A stretch of DNA of 64,000 nucleotides, taken from NCBI GenBank assembly GCA_964439015.1, contig CAYTMV010000003.1, forward strand, positions 1 through 64,000, read 5' to 3'. This stretch comes from Gemmobacter sp964439015 (GTDB lineage Bacteria; Pseudomonadota; Alphaproteobacteria; Rhodobacterales; Rhodobacteraceae). This document shows, piece by piece, positions 50,930 through 59,454 of this stretch. Position 1 is the stretch's first letter; each line of letters begins with the position of its first letter. Both the position numbers and the translations under genes were made by a program. The notes beneath the pieces were generated by a model. That model was not told the DNA's origin. It searched no databases and was given only the letters and a program-made list of their open reading frames with translations.

Positions 50930-51433
50930 ATGTCACTTGCAGAAGACCTGTATCTGGACGGCGGTCAGCATCCGATTGATCTGGTGGAAACACTCGCTGC
51001 CGCCCATGCGTGGGACTGCGACCGCCTGACCGAAGACCAGATCGCCATGACCGTCGAAGGCCTGTGGCGCACCTATGCCCTGACTCTGGCCTGGAATCCC
51101 GGCGAGGAGGTTCTGCGTCTGATCTGCACCTTCGAGATGGAGCCGCCGGAGGCCCGCGCGGCCGAGCTGCTCGATTGTGTAAATCGCTGCAATGACATGG
51201 TCTGGACCGGCGCCTTCACCTGGTGGGCGGATCAGAAGCTGATGGTCTGGCGCTATGGCCTGACGCTGGCGGGCGGGCAAGAGGCCGGGCCGGATCAGCT
51301 GGCGCGGATGATCTCGGGCGCGATCACCGCCTGCGAGCGGTTCTATCCGGCGTTCCAGCTGGTTTCCTGGGCCGATCGCGCGCCGGCCGAAGCGATCAAG
51401 GTGGCTCTTGCCGAGACGTGGGGCCGCGCCTAA
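50930..51433 (+). CDS. YbjN-domain protein
   Basis: The 167-residue protein starts MSLAEDLYLDGG. It matches the YbjN family (annotated as putative bacterial sensory transduction regulator): DRLTEDQIAMTVEGLWRTY, quoted in part, EVLRLICTFEMEPPEARA, CNDMVWTGAFTWW. The fold resembles type III secretion chaperones; the function is unknown. The ATG at 50930 has a purine-rich region upstream and fits the family; 50906 is possible but has no site. It is 26 bases before proC, in the same direction. Confidence 0.8.
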   Translation: MSLAEDLYLDGGQHPIDLVETLAAAHAWDCDRLTEDQIAMTVEGLWRTYALTLAWNPGEEVLRLICTFEMEPPEARAAELLDCVNRCNDMVWTGAFTWWADQKLMVWRYGLTLAGGQEAGPDQLARMISGAITACERFYPAFQLVSWADRAPAEAIKVALAETWGRA

Positions 51434-51459
51434 CCTGCCGCCAAAGCAGGGAGAAGGCG

Positions 51460-52272
51460 ATGAAACTGGACAAGGTGGCCCGTGACGGGCTGGTGCTTCT
51501 GGGGTGCGGCAAGATGGGGTCGGCCATGCTGGAAGGCTGGCTCGGCCAGGGCCTTCCGGCGAAAAGTGTCTGGGTGCTGGACCCGCATCCCTCGGACTGG
51601 CTGAGGACCACCGGCGTTCACATAAACACCGATCTGCCGGCGCGCCCGGCGGTGTTGCTGCTGGCGGTCAAGCCGCAGATGATGGGCGCGGCCCTGCCGC
51701 AGGTGCAGGCGATGGGCGGCGGCGGCACGCTGGTTGTCTCGATCGCCGCAGGCACGACCATTGCCAGTTTCGAGCAGGTTTTCGGCGCAGCCACGCCCAT
51801 CGTGCGGGCCATGCCAAACACCCCCGCCGCAGTCAGCCGTGGCATCACCGCCATTATCGGCAATGCCACGGCAACCGCCGCCGATCTCGATCTGGCCGAG
51901 GCGCTGCTGTCCGCAGTGGGGCAGGTGGTCCGGCTGGAGAGCGAGGCGCAGATGGATGCCGTCACCGCTGTCTCGGGCTCGGGTCCCGCCTATGTCTTTC
52001 ACCTGATCGAGGCGCTGGCCGCGGCTGGTGTTGCCGAGGGGCTGCCTGACGCCCTGGCGATGCAGCTGGCGCGCGCCACGGTCTGCGGGGCGGGCGAGCT
52101 GGCGCATCGCGCGCCCGAAACGGCGGCGCAACTGCGCGTCAATGTCACCTCGCCCGGCGGCACCACGGCGGCGGCGCTGGCGGTGCTGATGGATGACGCG
52201 GACGGCCTGCCGGCGTTGATGCGCCGAGCGGTCGCCGCAGCCGCGGCCCGCGGGCGGGAGCTGGGCAAATGA
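51460..52272 (+). CDS. proC: Pyrroline-5-carboxylate reductase
   Basis: This 270-residue NADPH enzyme makes the last step of proline synthesis. The Rossmann motif LLGCGKMGSAML is at the N-terminus; AVKPQMM, MPNTPAAV and the C-terminal AVSGSGPAYVFHLIEAL, LRVNVTSPGGTTA are typical. GGGAGAAGG precedes the ATG. Its stop overlaps the csaA start by four bases. Confidence 0.95.
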   Translation: MKLDKVARDGLVLLGCGKMGSAMLEGWLGQGLPAKSVWVLDPHPSDWLRTTGVHINTDLPARPAVLLLAVKPQMMGAALPQVQAMGGGGTLVVSIAAGTTIASFEQVFGAATPIVRAMPNTPAAVSRGITAIIGNATATAADLDLAEALLSAVGQVVRLESEAQMDAVTAVSGSGPAYVFHLIEALAAAGVAEGLPDALAMQLARATVCGAGELAHRAPETAAQLRVNVTSPGGTTAAALAVLMDDADGLPALMRRAVAAAAARGRELGK

Positions 52273-52622
52273 CCAGGCCCGCCACTGCCCAGATCAGCTT
52301 TGACGATTTCATGAAAGTGGACATCCGCGTGGGCACCATCACCCGCGCCGAGCCCTTCCCCGAGGCGCGCAAGCCTGCCTACCGCCTCTGGGTCGATTTC
52401 GGCCCCGAGATCGGCGTGAAACGCTCGTCGGCGCAGATCACCCGGCATTATACGCTGGATGAACTGCCCGGCCGGCAGGTGCTGGCGGTGGTCAATTTTC
52501 CGCCTCGCCAGATCGGCCCGGTCCTGTCCGAGGTGCTGGTGCTGGGCGTGCCGGATGCCGAGGGCGAGGTGGTGCTGCTGACCCCCGGCCACGAGGTGCC
52601 GCTGGGCGGGCGGATGTTCTGA
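52269..52622 (+). CDS. csaA: tRNA-binding protein CsaA-like
   Basis: This 117-residue protein contains one OB-fold tRNA-binding domain (Trbp111 type), with FDDFMKVDIRVGTITRAE, KRSSAQITRHYT and VNFPPRQIGPVLSEVLVLG. CsaA dimers bind tRNA and may act as an export chaperone in Bacillus. It overlaps proC (ATGA) and the following dehydrogenase (TGATG), forming a coupled trio. Confidence 0.9.
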   Translation: MTRPATAQISFDDFMKVDIRVGTITRAEPFPEARKPAYRLWVDFGPEIGVKRSSAQITRHYTLDELPGRQVLAVVNFPPRQIGPVLSEVLVLGVPDAEGEVVLLTPGHEVPLGGRMF

Positions 52623-53578
52623 TGCGGCTTCTGATCACCCGCCCGCTGCCCGATGGCGTGCTGAGCGCGGCCCGTGACCGCTTTGATGTGACCGCGCGCG
52701 CCAGCACCCTGCCGCTGGACGAGGCCGAACTGCGTGCGGCCCTTGCGGACTTCGATCTGGTGTTGCCGACGCTGGGCGACCGCTTTTCGGCCGCGGTCTT
52801 TGCCGATGTGCCCCAGCCTCGCGCGCGGCTTCTGGCCAATTTCGGCGTGGGCTACAACCATATCGACGTGGCGGCGGCCAATACGGCGGGCATCGCGGTC
52901 ACCAACACGCCGGGCGCCGTCACCGACGCCACCGCCGACATTGCCCTGACCCTGATCCTGATGACCGCCCGCCGTGCCGGCGAAGGCGAGCGTCTGCTGC
53001 GCCGTGGCGCTTGGCAGGGCTGGCATCCGACCCAGCTGCTGGGGGTGCATGTTTCCGGCAAGCATCTGGCCGTGATCGGCATGGGCCGCATCGGGCAGGC
53101 CATCGCCCGGCGTGCCCATTTCGGCTTCGACATGCGGGTCAGTTTCTACAACCGCTCGCCGGTGACGGGCCTGCCATTTCCGGCCCATCAAGTCGCCTCG
53201 CTGGCCGAGGCGATGGCGGCGGATGTCGTGGTGATTGCCGTGCCCGGCGGCGCTGCCACCCACCACCTGATCGACGCAGGGGCACTGGCCGCGATGCGCC
53301 CCGATGCCATCCTGATCAACATCGCCCGCGGCGATGTGGTGGACGAGGCGGCTCTGGCCGTGGCCCTCGGCGCGGGCCGGATTCGCGGTGCGGGCCTCGA
53401 TGTTTATGAACACGAGCCGCGCGTTCACCCCGATCTTCTGCCGCTGGAAAACGTGACCCTGTTGCCGCATCTGGGCACCGCCGCGCTGGAGGTGCGCGCG
53501 GCGATGGGCATGATGGCGCTGGAAAACCTGACGGCTTTTGCAGAGGGCCGCCCCCTGCCAAACCGTGTCACGGCCTGA
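52622..53578 (+). CDS. D-2-hydroxyacid dehydrogenase (glyoxylate reductase-like)
   Basis: The 318-residue protein has the NAD-binding motif GMGRIGQAIARRA near residue 157 and the catalytic triad Arg in NIARGDVVDE, Glu in YEHEP and His in LPHLGTA. It fits glyoxylate/hydroxypyruvate reductases of the GyaR type; the exact substrate is uncertain. It begins inside the csaA stop codon. The region after it leads to the convergent soxT. Confidence 0.88.
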   Translation: MRLLITRPLPDGVLSAARDRFDVTARASTLPLDEAELRAALADFDLVLPTLGDRFSAAVFADVPQPRARLLANFGVGYNHIDVAAANTAGIAVTNTPGAVTDATADIALTLILMTARRAGEGERLLRRGAWQGWHPTQLLGVHVSGKHLAVIGMGRIGQAIARRAHFGFDMRVSFYNRSPVTGLPFPAHQVASLAEAMAADVVVIAVPGGAATHHLIDAGALAAMRPDAILINIARGDVVDEAALAVALGAGRIRGAGLDVYEHEPRVHPDLLPLENVTLLPHLGTAALEVRAAMGMMALENLTAFAEGRPLPNRVTA

Positions 53579-53661
53579 GTCTCACCATGACTCAAATACC
53601 CAATCGACGCCCGGCACCACAAACCACGCTCAGCGGGTTTTGACCTGATCCGCGCGACCGG

Positions 53662-54711
53662 TCAGTCGGGTTGAAACCCACCGATCAAACGCCGCAAGCC
53701 GATCGTCGCGCCCACGCCGATCGCGGCCAGCGTCACCGGGCCGGACCAGGCCAGCATCGCAAACCCGGTCAGGCCCTGACCGATCGAGCAGCCCATCGCC
53801 ACCACCCCGCCGATCCCCATCAGAACCGCGCCGCCGACCTGACGCCCCAACTCTCGCGGGTCTTCGCAGGCCTCCCAGCGGAACAAGCCCCGCAGGATCG
53901 AGCCGATCAGCGCACCGGTCATAACCCCCACAACCGATCCCACCGAAAAGCTGATGCCGCCGGCGCTTGAGGTCATCAGCCAGATCAGCGTGCGACCGAC
54001 AGGCGCCGTAAAGGACGGCCCTTCGACCATGACCATCCCCATGCTTTCGCGCCAAAGCCACGTCGTGCCGGCAAAAGTGCCCGCGACGGCCAGCCCGGCC
54101 GCGATCCCCCACAAGATCATGCGCGGCTGGCCGCGCAGCCCCTCGTGCCGCAACGCCCATCCGACCATCAGCGCCGATAGGATCAGCGCGGTTGCCAGCG
54201 GCGGCAGGCCGGTCAGGGCGTGAACGTCCGCGGCAATACCTTGCGGACCCGTGGCGTCGGGCTGCGGAAACACCGCCACCCGCAGCGGCCCCAGCGGACC
54301 GTTCAGCGCCACGAAACCGGCGATGCCCATCACCACGACCACGACGAGGGATCGAAGGTCGCCGCCGCCCACCCGCACCAAAGCGCCAAAGCCGCAATTT
54401 CCGGCCATTGCCATACCATAGCCAAAGACCAGCCCGCCAAGGACCGATGCCAGCGGATTCCAGCGGATCTGGTGGTAGAAACTGCCCAAGGGATCGATCA
54501 GGCCGGCTGCCGTGCCGATCCAGGTTGCGGCGATGGCGGTGCCAAGCACCACACCCCACAGGCGCAACCGACGCTGATCCTCGCCATAGAGCGCCATTTC
54601 GATGGCACCCAGCGTGCAAAAGTCACCGAGGCGCGCAGCCAGACCCATCACGATCCCGCCGACCAGACCTATCAATGCGGCCAATGCGCCGAAGGGTAGC
54701 GCCTCGATCAT
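53662..54711 (-). CDS. soxT: YeeE/YedE-type sulfur transporter, SoxT
   Basis: This 349-residue membrane protein has about nine or ten hydrophobic helices and the conserved cysteine motifs GDFCTLG, AGNCGFGALVR and MGCSIGQGLTGF of the thiosulfate-transporter YeeE/YedE family. In Paracoccus and relatives soxT lies next to soxRS and takes part in sulfur-compound uptake or signalling to SoxR. It follows soxR by 40 bases in the same direction. Confidence 0.87.
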   Translation of the reverse strand: MIEALPFGALAALIGLVGGIVMGLAARLGDFCTLGAIEMALYGEDQRRLRLWGVVLGTAIAATWIGTAAGLIDPLGSFYHQIRWNPLASVLGGLVFGYGMAMAGNCGFGALVRVGGGDLRSLVVVVVMGIAGFVALNGPLGPLRVAVFPQPDATGPQGIAADVHALTGLPPLATALILSALMVGWALRHEGLRGQPRMILWGIAAGLAVAGTFAGTTWLWRESMGMVMVEGPSFTAPVGRTLIWLMTSSAGGISFSVGSVVGVMTGALIGSILRGLFRWEACEDPRELGRQVGGAVLMGIGGVVAMGCSIGQGLTGFAMLAWSGPVTLAAIGVGATIGLRRLIGGFQPD

Positions 54712-54751
54712 CCCTCATCCTCCTGTGCCGCGCCCGGTCGTCCGGACGCTG

Positions 54752-55126
54752 TCACTTTTCCGTGTCACGGCACCAAACGCCAGCCAGAAAGCGCAAGATA
54801 TCGGCAACGCGCTGATCGCGGATCGAGTAAAAGATCGCCTGACCCGCCCGCTCGGCCGAAACCAGCCCTTCAAGCCGCAGTCGCGCCAATTGCTGACTGA
54901 CCGCTGCCTGTCTTGAGGATAGCAGCGTTTCCAGTTCAGTCACGCTTTTGGGGCCGGAGAGAAGATGGCACAGGATCATCAGCCTGCCGTCGTGGCCCAG
55001 TGCCTTGAGAAAATTGGCAACGTCCATGGCGTGCGTGGCAAGGCCTGCCGCGGCTTCCGCCGCTGGCCCGGTCATGGACGGTTCTGGCACCAGCTCACCC
55101 AAGGACATGATCCCGATCTTGCGCAT
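54752..55126 (-). CDS. soxR: ArsR-family sulfur-responsive repressor SoxR
   Basis: The 124-residue repressor has a winged-helix domain (residues ~35-105: MDVANFLKALGHDGRLMILC, SVTELETLLSSRQAAVSQQL) and Cys53 and Cys119, 66 residues apart. The same spacing is known for the persulfide-sensing pairs of SqrR (C41/C107) and BigR-type regulators. Thiosulfate-derived sulfane sulfur would bridge the pair and release DNA. The first ATG is kept; MSLGELV at 55108 is an alternative. A matching operator lies between soxW and soxX. Confidence 0.92.
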   Translation of the reverse strand: MRKIGIMSLGELVPEPSMTGPAAEAAAGLATHAMDVANFLKALGHDGRLMILCHLLSGPKSVTELETLLSSRQAAVSQQLARLRLEGLVSAERAGQAIFYSIRDQRVADILRFLAGVWCRDTEK

Positions 55127-55209
55127 CCCCTATGCCTTGAGAGGTTCCGCAAGACCAGAGGGTTTGCGGAGCCGGTTTGCCGTTTTCGGACCGCCGTGGC
55201 GGCGCGGTA

Positions 55210-55581
55210 TCAGCCTTCGATCTGGCCGCCGGCGTCGCGGATCATGCCGGACAGCAGGCCCCAGAAGAAATCCTCGCCGGGATAGCCCTCAAGCCGGGCG
55301 ACCTCTTGCCCGTCGTCCAGCAGCACGAAGGTCGGGGTGAACACCGGGGGAGAGACCAGCGTGACGCCGTCAGGCAGGTCGGCGCGCAGGTCCTGTCGTT
55401 GCAGGGGGGCCGCGCGCCCCTCGGCGGTCACAGGGTATTCTGGCCCGACCTCGGCATGCCAGGCAGCACAATGGTTGCACCCCGGCTGCTCGACCATCAA
55501 CAGCGTCAGGTCTCCCGCCCAGGCCGGCAGGGCACCCGACAGGCCCGCCAGCAGAAACGCCGCTGCCCGCAGAAATTGCAT
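55210..55581 (-). CDS. soxS: Periplasmic thioredoxin-like SoxS
   Basis: This 123-residue protein has a Sec signal peptide (to about residue 22, AWA-G) and a thioredoxin-like CxxC in EQPGCNHC (Cys35/Cys38). SoxS reductively reactivates SoxYZ in the periplasm of Paracoccus. The start at 55581 has GGAGG five bases upstream. It is divergent from soxV and reads toward soxR. Confidence 0.9.
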   Translation of the reverse strand: MQFLRAAAFLLAGLSGALPAWAGDLTLLMVEQPGCNHCAAWHAEVGPEYPVTAEGRAAPLQRQDLRADLPDGVTLVSPPVFTPTFVLLDDGQEVARLEGYPGEDFFWGLLSGMIRDAGGQIEG

Positions 55582-55600
55582 GTTGACCTCCGGCATAAAC

Positions 55601-55637
55601 ATATAAATATTATAATATATAGCTTGCCAAAGGCAAG
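55601..55637. promoter_or_regulatory. soxS-soxV divergent control region
   Basis: An AT-only dyad, ATATAAATAT-TATAATATAT (55601-55620), is followed by a perfect hairpin CTTGCC-AAA-GGCAAG (55623-55637). It lies between the divergent soxS and soxV starts. In Pseudaminobacter SoxR binds the corresponding intergenic region, so this is a likely second operator, though it lacks the exact ATTC-N8-GAAT. Confidence 0.5.
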
Positions 55638-55667
55638 TCACATCGGTTGGCAAGGGAGGGCCAGACG

Positions 55668-56405
55668 ATGATGGATCTCAGCTTTGGCGGGGCCGCGCTT
55701 GCCGGCCTTCTGGCGTTCTTTTCGCCCTGCATCCTGCCGATGGTGCCGTTCTATTTCAGCTACATGGGCGGAATGTCTGTGTCCGAGTTGCGCGGACAGG
55801 GTGAGATCGCGCCCGGCGCGCAGCGGCGGCTGTTCATCTCGGCGCTGTTCTTCGCGCTGGGCGTGACGACGATCTTCGGACTGATGGGCCTTGGTGCCAC
55901 CGCGGCCGGGCAGGCGTTCCGTCAGTGGAAAGAGGTGCTGTCCTATGGCGCGGCGGCGGTGATCTTTGTCTTCGGCCTGCATTTTCTGGGGGTCATCCGC
56001 ATCCCGCTGCTGATGCGCGAGGCGCGGATGGAAAGCCGCTCGGACCCGAAAACCGTCTTGGGGGCTTATGTGATGGGGCTTGCCTTCGGCTTTGGCTGGA
56101 CGGCCTGCGTGGGGCCGGTGCTGGCCTCGATCCTGATGATGGCCTCGATGCAGGAGACGCTGTGGCGCGGGACGGCCCTGCTGCTGACCTTTGGTCTGGC
56201 GATGACGGCGCCCTTTGTCGCGGCAGCGGCATTTGCACAGCCGTTTCTGGGCTGGGTCAGCCGCAATCGCGCGCTGATGGGCCATGTGGAAAAGGTGATG
56301 GGCGCCATGCTGATCGTCTTTGCGATTCTGATCGCGACAAACAGCGTGACGGTGCTGGCCGATTGGCTGATCCGGACCTTCGATTGGTCCGCCGTCCTGA
56401 AGTGA
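55668..56405 (+). CDS. soxV: CcdA-like thiol transporter SoxV
   Basis: The 245-residue membrane protein has six hydrophobic helices and the conserved cysteines of CcdA/DsbD: Cys21 (FFSPCILPMVPF) and Cys147 (GWTACVGPVLA). It passes electrons from cytoplasmic thioredoxin to periplasmic SoxW and SoxS. GGGAGGG precedes the ATG at 55668; the ATG next to it at 55671 is equally in frame. First gene of the plus-strand sox operon. Confidence 0.93.
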   Translation: MMDLSFGGAALAGLLAFFSPCILPMVPFYFSYMGGMSVSELRGQGEIAPGAQRRLFISALFFALGVTTIFGLMGLGATAAGQAFRQWKEVLSYGAAAVIFVFGLHFLGVIRIPLLMREARMESRSDPKTVLGAYVMGLAFGFGWTACVGPVLASILMMASMQETLWRGTALLLTFGLAMTAPFVAAAAFAQPFLGWVSRNRALMGHVEKVMGAMLIVFAILIATNSVTVLADWLIRTFDWSAVLK

Positions 56406-56427
56406 ACCCCAGACCGGGAGGGAAGTG

Positions 56428-56982
56428 ATGCTGAAACGACTGACCGCCGCCCTGATCGCCCTGCCGCTGATGGCGGGCGCGGTCGAATTGGGGGATGATG
56501 GGCTGCACAAGCCCGACTGGTTCCGCGAGACGTTCAAGGATCTGCGCGAGGATCTGGCCGAGGCCAATGCCGAGGGCAAGCGTCTGGTGCTGATGATCGA
56601 ACAGCGCGGCTGCATCTACTGCACCGAGATGCACGAGACGATCTATCCTCAGCCCGAGATCGACGCCTTGATTCGGGACAGCTATTTCCCGGTGCAGATC
56701 AACCTGTTCGGCGATGTCGAGGTGACCGATTTCGACGGCACGACCTTGCCGGAAAAGGCGATGGCCGCGCGCTGGGGCGTCCTGTTCACGCCAACGCTGA
56801 TCTTTCTGCCCGAAGAGGTCGCCGAGGGTCAGACGGCAGCGCAGGCTGCGGTCGCGACCATGCCCGGCGCCTTCGGCAAGGAAACCACCGCGGCGCTTTT
56901 CACCTGGGTGCGGGACAAGGGTTATGAGAATGGCGAGCATTTCCAGAAGTTTCTGGCGAGTCGTTTGACCCCGCAAAACTAG
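56428..56982 (+). CDS. soxW: Periplasmic thioredoxin SoxW
   Basis: This 184-residue protein has a signal peptide to about residue 18 and the redox motif IEQRGCIYC (Cys62/Cys65) with a cis-Pro region LFTPTLIFLP. It takes electrons from SoxV. GTG at 56425 is in frame, but the ATG at 56428 follows the GGGAGGGAAG site better. A 170-base intergenic region separates it from soxX. Confidence 0.92.
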   Translation: MLKRLTAALIALPLMAGAVELGDDGLHKPDWFRETFKDLREDLAEANAEGKRLVLMIEQRGCIYCTEMHETIYPQPEIDALIRDSYFPVQINLFGDVEVTDFDGTTLPEKAMAARWGVLFTPTLIFLPEEVAEGQTAAQAAVATMPGAFGKETTAALFTWVRDKGYENGEHFQKFLASRLTPQN

Positions 56983-57069
56983 GGAACCGGATCGCGGCAG
57001 CGGCGTTTATGCTGGAATGAGGTCCGTTTCATGCGGAAATCAGCTGAAAATCAATTCCAACATAGAAAT

Positions 57070-57085
57070 ATTCACTGATTGGAAT
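57070..57085. promoter_or_regulatory. Perfect ATTC-N8-GAAT operator between soxW and soxX
   Basis: ATTC-ACTGATTG-GAAT, flanked by T and A to make TATTC...GAATA, fits the SqrR/BigR/SoxR operator consensus. It lies 68 bases upstream of soxX, in the region known to bind SoxR in Pseudaminobacter. Confidence 0.75.
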
Positions 57086-57095
57086 AATAGTTCTT

Positions 57096-57111
57096 GCATG
57101 CGACCGCATGC
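57096..57111. promoter_or_regulatory. Second dyad upstream of soxX
   Basis: GCATGCG-AC-CGCATGC is a perfect 7-bp inverted repeat 11 bases beyond the ATTC-N8-GAAT site and 41 bases before the soxX ATG. It could be a small hairpin in the leader or another protein site. Confidence 0.4.
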
Positions 57112-57152
57112 CGCAACTAGGCTGGAAACGGGAGAACACAGGGAGGATTCCG

Positions 57153-57626
57153 ATGACGCGCCACGTCCTGCTGGCCGCGCTTGCGGTTGCACTGGCAGCC
57201 TCGCCCGCGGTCAGTGAAACTGCTCCGTCTGATGTGAAATTCGAGGAGGGCGCAGTCGCGGCCTCGCTCACCGGGACGCCCGGCAACCCCGAAGAGGGGA
57301 AGAAGATCATGTCCACCAACGCGCTGGGCAACTGTGTGGCCTGCCATCAGATTGCCGCCATGCCGGATGTGCCATTTCACGGCGATATCGCTCCGGCACT
57401 GGATGGGGCCGCCAGCCGGTGGTCCGAGGCGCAGCTGCGCGGCATCGTGACCAACGCGAAACACACCTTCGAGGGCAGCTTCATGCCCGCCTTCTACAAG
57501 GTGGATGGCTTCATTCGCCCCGGCAACGGTTATACCGGCAAGGCAGCCGAGGGTCCGTTGGCGCCGATCCTGACCGCCCAGCAGGTCGAGGATGTGGTGG
57601 CCTATCTCATGACGCTCAAGGAATGA
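57153..57626 (+). CDS. soxX: Sulfur-oxidation cytochrome c SoxX
   Basis: SoxX carries one haem c (CVACH, Cys61/Cys64/His65) in the SoxXA complex, which oxidatively conjugates thiosulfate to SoxY. The 157-residue protein has a Sec signal ending near residue 21 (AVS). GGGAGGATT precedes the ATG. The other axial ligand is expected to be a Met in the GSFMPAFY region. Confidence 0.95.
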   Translation: MTRHVLLAALAVALAASPAVSETAPSDVKFEEGAVAASLTGTPGNPEEGKKIMSTNALGNCVACHQIAAMPDVPFHGDIAPALDGAASRWSEAQLRGIVTNAKHTFEGSFMPAFYKVDGFIRPGNGYTGKAAEGPLAPILTAQQVEDVVAYLMTLKE

Positions 57627-57648
57627 GCGACGACGGTTCAAGGAGAGA

Positions 57649-58071
57649 ATGATGATGATTTCCAGACGCAAGGCCCTTTGGGCCGGTTTCAGCGGGATCG
57701 CGGCAGCAACGCTGGCCAATCCGCTGTTCGCCGCCACGGTCGAAGAACTGACCGCCGGTTTCACCGGCGGCGCTGCCCCCGGCAATGACGGCATTACCCT
57801 GACCGCCCCCGAAATCGCCGAGAACGGCAACACCGTCCCGGTCGAGGTCGACGCCCCCGGCGCCGTGGCGATCATGCTGCTGGCCGCCGGCAATCCTGAG
57901 CCCTCGGTCTGCACCTTCACCTTTGGTCCGGCCGCAGGCAGCCAGAAAGCCGCGACCCGCATCCGCCTGGCCAAGACCCAGGACGTGATCGCGCTGGCCA
58001 AGATGGCCGACGGCTCGATCAAGCAGGCCTCGACCACGGTCAAGGTCACCATCGGCGGCTGCGGCGGCTGA
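57649..58071 (+). CDS. soxY: Sulfur-carrier subunit SoxY
   Basis: SoxY binds sulfur intermediates through Cys138 in the conserved C-terminal GGCGG motif, which is present intact. The 140-residue protein begins with MMMISRRKALWAGFSG, a twin-arginine signal, fitting co-export with SoxZ. Three consecutive ATGs follow AGGAG; any of the first three could be used. It is 25 bases before soxZ. Confidence 0.96.
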   Translation: MMMISRRKALWAGFSGIAAATLANPLFAATVEELTAGFTGGAAPGNDGITLTAPEIAENGNTVPVEVDAPGAVAIMLLAAGNPEPSVCTFTFGPAAGSQKAATRIRLAKTQDVIALAKMADGSIKQASTTVKVTIGGCGG

Positions 58072-58095
58072 CCCAGGGGAACAAGGAGAACGACA

Positions 58096-58425
58096 ATGGC
58101 AGATGATGCAAAACCGCGCGTGAAGGTTCCCAAATCGGCCTCGGCCGGCGAGGTGGTCACCATCAAGGCGCTGATCTCGCACAAGATGGAATCGGGCCAG
58201 CGCAAGGATGCCGACGGCAACCTGATCCCGCGCTCGATCATCAACCGGTTCACCTGCGATCTGAACGGTGCGAACGTGATCGATATCGCCATCGACCCGG
58301 CGGTTTCGACCAATCCGTATTTCGAGTTTGACGCCAAGGTCGATGCGGCCGGTGAATTCAAGTTCACCTGGTACGATGATGACGGCTCGGTCTACGAAGA
58401 CGTCAAACCCATCGAAGTCGCCTGA
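58096..58425 (+). CDS. soxZ: Sulfur-carrier partner subunit SoxZ
   Basis: This 109-residue immunoglobulin-like protein pairs with SoxY and has no signal peptide of its own, so it is presumably exported with SoxY. Typical segments are RVKVPKSASAGEVVTIKALI, quoted in part, ISHKMESGQRKD, and FTWYDDDGSVYEDVKPIEVA at the end. AAGGAGAA precedes the ATG. Confidence 0.96.
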   Translation: MADDAKPRVKVPKSASAGEVVTIKALISHKMESGQRKDADGNLIPRSIINRFTCDLNGANVIDIAIDPAVSTNPYFEFDAKVDAAGEFKFTWYDDDGSVYEDVKPIEVA

Positions 58426-58463
58426 TCGGGCGCCGCCACATCAGATTTCGGGGAGGAGAAATC

Positions 58464-59333
58464 ATGCAGCAGCGCAAGATCGCGTTATTGGCCGCCACGG
58501 CGGTTCTGGGCCTCGCCTTTTGCGGCGCGGCCATGGCCGGCCCGGTTGAGGATAAACTGGTGGTCGAGACCGATGACGGCACGATCGAGTTCGTGACCTC
58601 GGCCCCGGCGCCGGATCACCTGAAAGGTGTCTTCGATACGATCTGGTCGGGCTGGCATTTCCGCGAGGATGAGACCCGCGATCTGCAGCGGGACGATTTC
58701 GACAATCCGTCCATGGTCTTTGTCGATCGCGGTCTGGACAAGTGGAACAAGCCGATGGGCAAGAACGGCGAAAGCTGCGCCGGCTGCCATGAGGGCCCGG
58801 AAAGCATGACCGGTCTGCGCGCTGTTACCCCGCGGGTCGACGAAAAGTCCGGCAAGTTGATGATCATGGAAGACTACATCAACAACTGCGTGACCGAGCG
58901 CATGGGCCTTGAGGCCTGGAAGGTCACCGGCGATGACATGAAGGACATGATGTCGCTGATCTCGATGCAGTCGCGCGGCATGCCGGTCAACGTCAAGATC
59001 GACGGTCCCGCCCAACCTTTCTGGGAAAAGGGCAAGGAGATCTACTATACTCGTTATGGCCAGCTGGAAATGTCCTGTGCCAATTGCCACGAGGACAATA
59101 CCGGCAAGTTCATCCGCTCGGACCACCTGAGCCAGGGCCAGATCAACGGCATGCCTCTGTATCGCCTGAAGGATTCCGGCATGGTGACGGCGCAGAACCG
59201 CTTTGTCGGCTGCGTGCGCGATACCCGCGCCGAGACCTTCAAGGCCGGTTCGGACGAGTTCAAGGCGTTGGAGCTGTATGTCGCCTCGCGCGGCAATGGT
59301 CTCAGCGTCGAAGGCGTGGGTGTGCGCCACTGA
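58464..59333 (+). CDS. soxA: Dihaem cytochrome c SoxA
   Basis: The 289-residue L-cysteine S-thiosulfotransferase subunit has a signal peptide (~25 residues), haem 1 at Cys105/Cys108/His109 (SCAGCH) and haem 2 at Cys205/Cys208/His209 (SCANCH). Cys142 matches the axial ligand of haem 1. Cys250 in VGCVRDTRAETF matches the haem-2 cysteine persulfide that is catalytic in Paracoccus. This is the dihaem form. GGGGAGG precedes the ATG. Confidence 0.97.
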   Translation: MQQRKIALLAATAVLGLAFCGAAMAGPVEDKLVVETDDGTIEFVTSAPAPDHLKGVFDTIWSGWHFREDETRDLQRDDFDNPSMVFVDRGLDKWNKPMGKNGESCAGCHEGPESMTGLRAVTPRVDEKSGKLMIMEDYINNCVTERMGLEAWKVTGDDMKDMMSLISMQSRGMPVNVKIDGPAQPFWEKGKEIYYTRYGQLEMSCANCHEDNTGKFIRSDHLSQGQINGMPLYRLKDSGMVTAQNRFVGCVRDTRAETFKAGSDEFKALELYVASRGNGLSVEGVGVRH

Positions 59334-59454
59334 CAGGGGCTGCGGCGGCGGATCAACCGCCGCGGCCATTTCGTCTTTTCGTGAATGAACAGGCAGGCTG
59401 GCGTGAGCCGCGGTTTCGCGGACGATGGTGCTTTGCCTGGCAATGGAGAAACGC

